Assembly (NCBI RefSeq): GCF_036898095.1
Contig: NC_090741.1
Span: 20,849,601-20,913,600, forward strand
Direction: 5' to 3'
Length of the DNA: 64,000 bases
Source: Palaemon carinicauda
Taxonomy: Eukaryota; Arthropoda; Malacostraca; Decapoda; Palaemonidae
A model generated the notes under the pieces. It did not search any database. It had not been told where the DNA came from and saw nothing but the letters and a program-made list of their open reading frames with translations. The position numbers and the translations under genes were made by a program. Each line of letters opens with the position of its first letter. The first letter of the stretch is position 1. Below are positions 58,471 through 64,000 of this stretch, in pieces.

Positions 58471-59409
58471 GAATCAACTTTTCTGGCACTAAAACCATCA
58501 CTGATAGAGATCTTCCGAAGCAACCCAATTTGAATGAGCCATTACTTCTTTTGCTGTTACGTCTTTCCAGTCTAGCCAAATAGATTATTGCTGAATAGGA
58601 CGTTTTACGTTGATATTTTGCCTTGCATAATTATGTTTCATCGGCAATCAATCTAAATAACTCCAAGGAAAAAAATAAATGGAACAAATCTAGCGGGGTA
58701 CGCATCCCAGCTCTAGAGGGAAAAACTGTTGTTTCCCCATATGAGGATATTCTTTTAGTTTATGCACGTCTTCATTATATTCTTCCCATTCATTTTTCTT
58801 CATCATTACTGTCACTACCTTCTTCATCGTTCACTTCTAGCAATTCTCGTGGAGAGTCGAAGAGCCTCTCGTCAAAGTCACTGCCAGCGTGCTCAGAATC
58901 GGAATCGGATGAAGCATTATTTTCCATGTCCATGTAAACCCCGTTATAACTAACAGCAATTTTCCTCATTGTCGTCGATGGCTACAAAATCATCTTCTGA
59001 AGGACACATTTCAAGACACTATAAAATTTCCAACGTAGTTCGCTAAAACTTTTTCGATGAAGCCATAATATAGGATAAGTGTTTGAAAAGTCGATCACAA
59101 TCGGTACTTGCTGCTGAACGAGGCCAAATACACTGAGAAATGGATATCGTGAGTGTCTGCCTTTATTTATTAATCTAACTCGTCTTGGAGGAAAAGGGGG
59201 GATATGATCAACTAAGAAAACGAGGAATATTAATCTTGAAGAACCACAGCAAACGAAACAACGATTGAAACAGCGAATAACTTTAATTATTAGAAACAGT
59301 TTATGAATAAATAAGATCTTTTCAGTGGGCTACCAGAGGTAGCCTAAGTATTAGGACGACGTATTTTGCTAGGGCTACGACAGATAGCCCATGGAGTGGA
59401 AAGGGCTAA

Positions 59410-59505
59410 GTTTTATACAGCGTTAAATATATAGGATATATTAGACGGTACACATTCCTAGAACAAACTCCCAGATTATTATTTACTGAAACAGTAACAC
59501 ACATG
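59410..59505 (-). repeat. Inverted copy of the F-part of repeat R
   Basis: The reverse complement reads CAGTAAATAATAAT..TTCTAGGAATGTGTACC..AACGCTGTATAAAACTTAG and aligns with 54719-54800. It abuts the piggyBac C end directly. Confidence 0.8.
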
Positions 59506-59934
59506 TGCAGTTTTTGTAGACACTGTGCTTGCCATTCCCTTCCAGCAATGTCACTCTTTGGGGCATGATGTAGTCATTATAAGCCTACTGACCTCCGCCT
59601 GGTAGCTAACAACGGATCTGAGATTCCCACACACCGATACGAGACACTCATATTATCGGTAATGAGTGCCAAATACCGTTGGAATTTTCTCGTTTCTAAC
59701 AGAACATTACTAATACTCTGTGTGAATATCCTCGTCTATTTCCACCTCCTGTTTGATTTGACACATCGATGTTTAGTTAACTAAGACTAATACTCATTGA
59801 CAACTCTTCCACCTACCTGCTATGACCTTGCACTCCACATCAGGGCACCCATGGATGCCTACATCCACCTCCTCACATCATAATTGGATGTTTTCCAACC
59901 AGAACAATGTCAAACGACCGCGGTTCCCGCCATG
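59506..59934. other. No gene seen; probably degraded gypsy sequence
   Basis: No clear motif. It directly precedes a gypsy pol fragment on the plus strand. Confidence 0.4.
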
Positions 59935-60340
59935 CACAGTATTTATCACCATATCAAGTCTACAGGGCACCGAGTGTTTGCCAAATTCAGGCATCTGGCT
60001 CCATATTGTTAGGCAATTACTGAAAGAACATATGCAGAAATAGAAGAAATGGTCCCTTGTGAGGATTACAGTATCTGAACATACAGACAGAACTGGATCA
60101 CTAACCCCTCCCAAACATTACTGATGTTACATTCTGCTTGCACAAGGCAAAGGTGTTATCCACACTCGACCTGCTGAAGGAGCATTATCAGGTGCCCAAG
60201 AACCCTAAAAATATCCACAAGACCGTCATCACCAACCCCTTCAGCATATACCCATTATATTACTCCTGTTTTGGCCTTCGTTATGCTGGGGCCACTTGTG
60301 TTCCTCCAAAGAGATACACCTCCATCATCTACGTGTTGTT
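59935..60340 (+). pseudogene. Ty3/gypsy pol fragment (protease-RT junction to RT)
   Basis: A plus-strand frame reads HHIKSTGHRVFAKFRHLAP, which is the His-His-Ile segment at the start of gypsy RT, then a stop and AEIEEM. After a gap and frame change it reads KVLSTLDLLKEHYQVPKNPK and CFGLRYAGAT, from RT blocks around the first catalytic Asp. The YVDD box is missing. It is a different gypsy lineage from the one at 8.5-10 kb. Confidence 0.82.
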
Positions 60341-60409
60341 CTCTCCTACCTACAATAAAACGGCCTTGTAGTCTGGTACGACAAGTCCCCTGTAGGCTTA
60401 GGTTTTCCA
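60341..60409. other. Junction, no feature
   Basis: Short stretch between the gypsy fragment and a LINE 3' end. Confidence 0.4.
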
Positions 60410-63310
<2,901 letters not shown>

Positions 63311-63646
63311 AAATCGCGGGAGATTTTTAAACCGAGGGATGCAAGAAAAAAAAAGGATTTCTCCCAAACTCCTCGTTACGTGGAAAACTCTGAATAGATA
63401 TCATGTTATATTGAAATTACAAATAAGAGTGTTTTCCACGTCTTTTCAAAATTCCAACCGTCGTTATAGCAATATTACAAAAATCCTTTATTGCTGAATT
63501 GAGTCAAGAGAAATGTAAAATTTGAAATGGAACCTCAACAATTATAAAATTATTAAGATTATAATGAACATATTGACGTTTCATACCCTTTTACTATATT
63601 CAAATCAATATTTTCATATTAAGTGGTAAATATGCATCGTGTTGAA
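63311..63646. other. No gene seen
   Basis: AT-rich sequence with no motif. Confidence 0.5.
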
Positions 63647-63910
<264 letters not shown>

Positions 63911-64000
63911 GGTTATTTTGAGGAATTGGTCATTTTGCAAACTGCCCGGTCATTTGGAAAATGACCTAAACATCTGTCAGTGTGCAAAATGCCCACGTAA
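63911..64000. repeat. Possible end of a palindromic MITE-like repeat
   Basis: GGTCATTTGGAAAATGACC at about 63949-63967 is a near-perfect short palindrome, and GGTCATTTTGCAAA precedes it. The element, if real, continues beyond the window. Confidence 0.35.

Larger units (their letters stand above)
56077..59066 (-). pseudogene. piggyBac-type transposase C, disrupted
   Basis: The start at 59066 reads MASSKKF and then stops, so the N-terminus is decayed. An acidic Ser/Asp/Glu region follows (near 58920-58800). After the solo LTR, frame 57315-56765 gives REFTKSVFSRKRFLQIFWAL, NLSADESTVPFKGR (first Asp), KMYNPMKPTKWGLK and YHVFTDRLYTNLQLAKELLL (second Asp). A shift at about 56760 leads to YHVLSWRDKRYVTMLTTFHS, MGGIDRADHYSSSYAF (third Asp), KWWRKLYFFVFEI and a C-terminal Cys-rich domain (CAVCGDCYGPGGRKKAAYCC, then HPKNC), stop at 56077. 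This lineage has the MGGID/RAD signature and differs from lineages A and B. Confidence 0.92.
56050..59405 (-). mobile_element. piggyBac-type transposon C, copy 2, with solo LTR inserted
   Basis: The minus-strand 5' end is near 59405, where the sequence starts CCCTTTCCACTCCATGGGC next to CTAA (a one-base variant of the TTAA target). Non-coding leader, N-terminal acidic region and catalytic region follow. The N-terminal region is split by an insertion at 57316-58470. Copy 1 at 50333-52440 shows the uninterrupted junction. The distal end was not found. Confidence 0.75.

Noticed and set aside
63911..64000. Palindromic GGTCATTT motifs as a new element
   Set aside because: Only 90 bp is visible at the window edge. 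The motif may belong to a MITE, but this cannot be supported from the sequence here.

Overview
The window reads as gene-free, repeat-dense intergenic DNA from an animal nuclear genome. I found no host gene with a recognisable product. No prokaryotic operon, CRISPR array or complete RNA gene is visible. Long (TA)n, (GA)n/(CT)n and (TAA)n microsatellites (about 4 kb by my hand tally) and the mix of transposons fit an arthropod. The style of the (TAA)n-tailed retroelements and the microsatellite load suggest a decapod crustacean (prawn or shrimp). That assignment rests on recollection of family style, not on a search.

Layout. 1-5 kb: plain DNA, then a seven-copy tandem array of a 331-bp unit carrying a tRNA-like Pol III promoter, preceded by an inverted partial copy. 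6-10 kb: a head-to-head SINE pair, a decayed Penelope-like element (minus) and a decayed Ty3/gypsy pol (plus) whose integrase C-terminus precedes the reverse transcriptase. 10-14.3 kb: the apparent 3' LTR of that gypsy element, split by a P-type DNA transposon with long terminal inverted repeats and a perfect 8-bp target duplication. 14.5-27 kb: (TAA)n-tailed retroelement fragments, three RTE-like LINE remnants (all minus), tRNA-derived SINEs and a tandemly duplicated promoter-like segment. 27.4-32.1 kb: a LINE 3' end, then a piggyBac-type element (plus) whose ends carry a 17-bp palindrome GGGGT-N7-ACCCC.

32-45 kb: a microsatellite hairpin, a solo LTR inside a (TA)n tract, a Merlin/ISXO2-type transposon with matching ends and target duplication, a second piggyBac lineage (minus) and a 5'-truncated LINE (plus). 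45-60 kb: a segmental duplication. Each copy pairs a non-coding repeat (called R here) with a third piggyBac lineage (minus). Copy 1 has been interrupted by a second P-type transposon (perfect 8-bp target duplication) and by a LINE; copy 2 by a solo LTR with a 4-bp duplication. 60-64 kb: a gypsy pol fragment, a fourth RTE-like LINE (minus) and very long (TA)n tracts.

All transposase and polymerase reading frames carry stops or frameshifts, so nothing here looks autonomous today. The main value of the window is a readable order of nested insertions and several structural features of the elements: target duplications, subterminal palindromes, templated repeats and microsatellite growth inside repeats.
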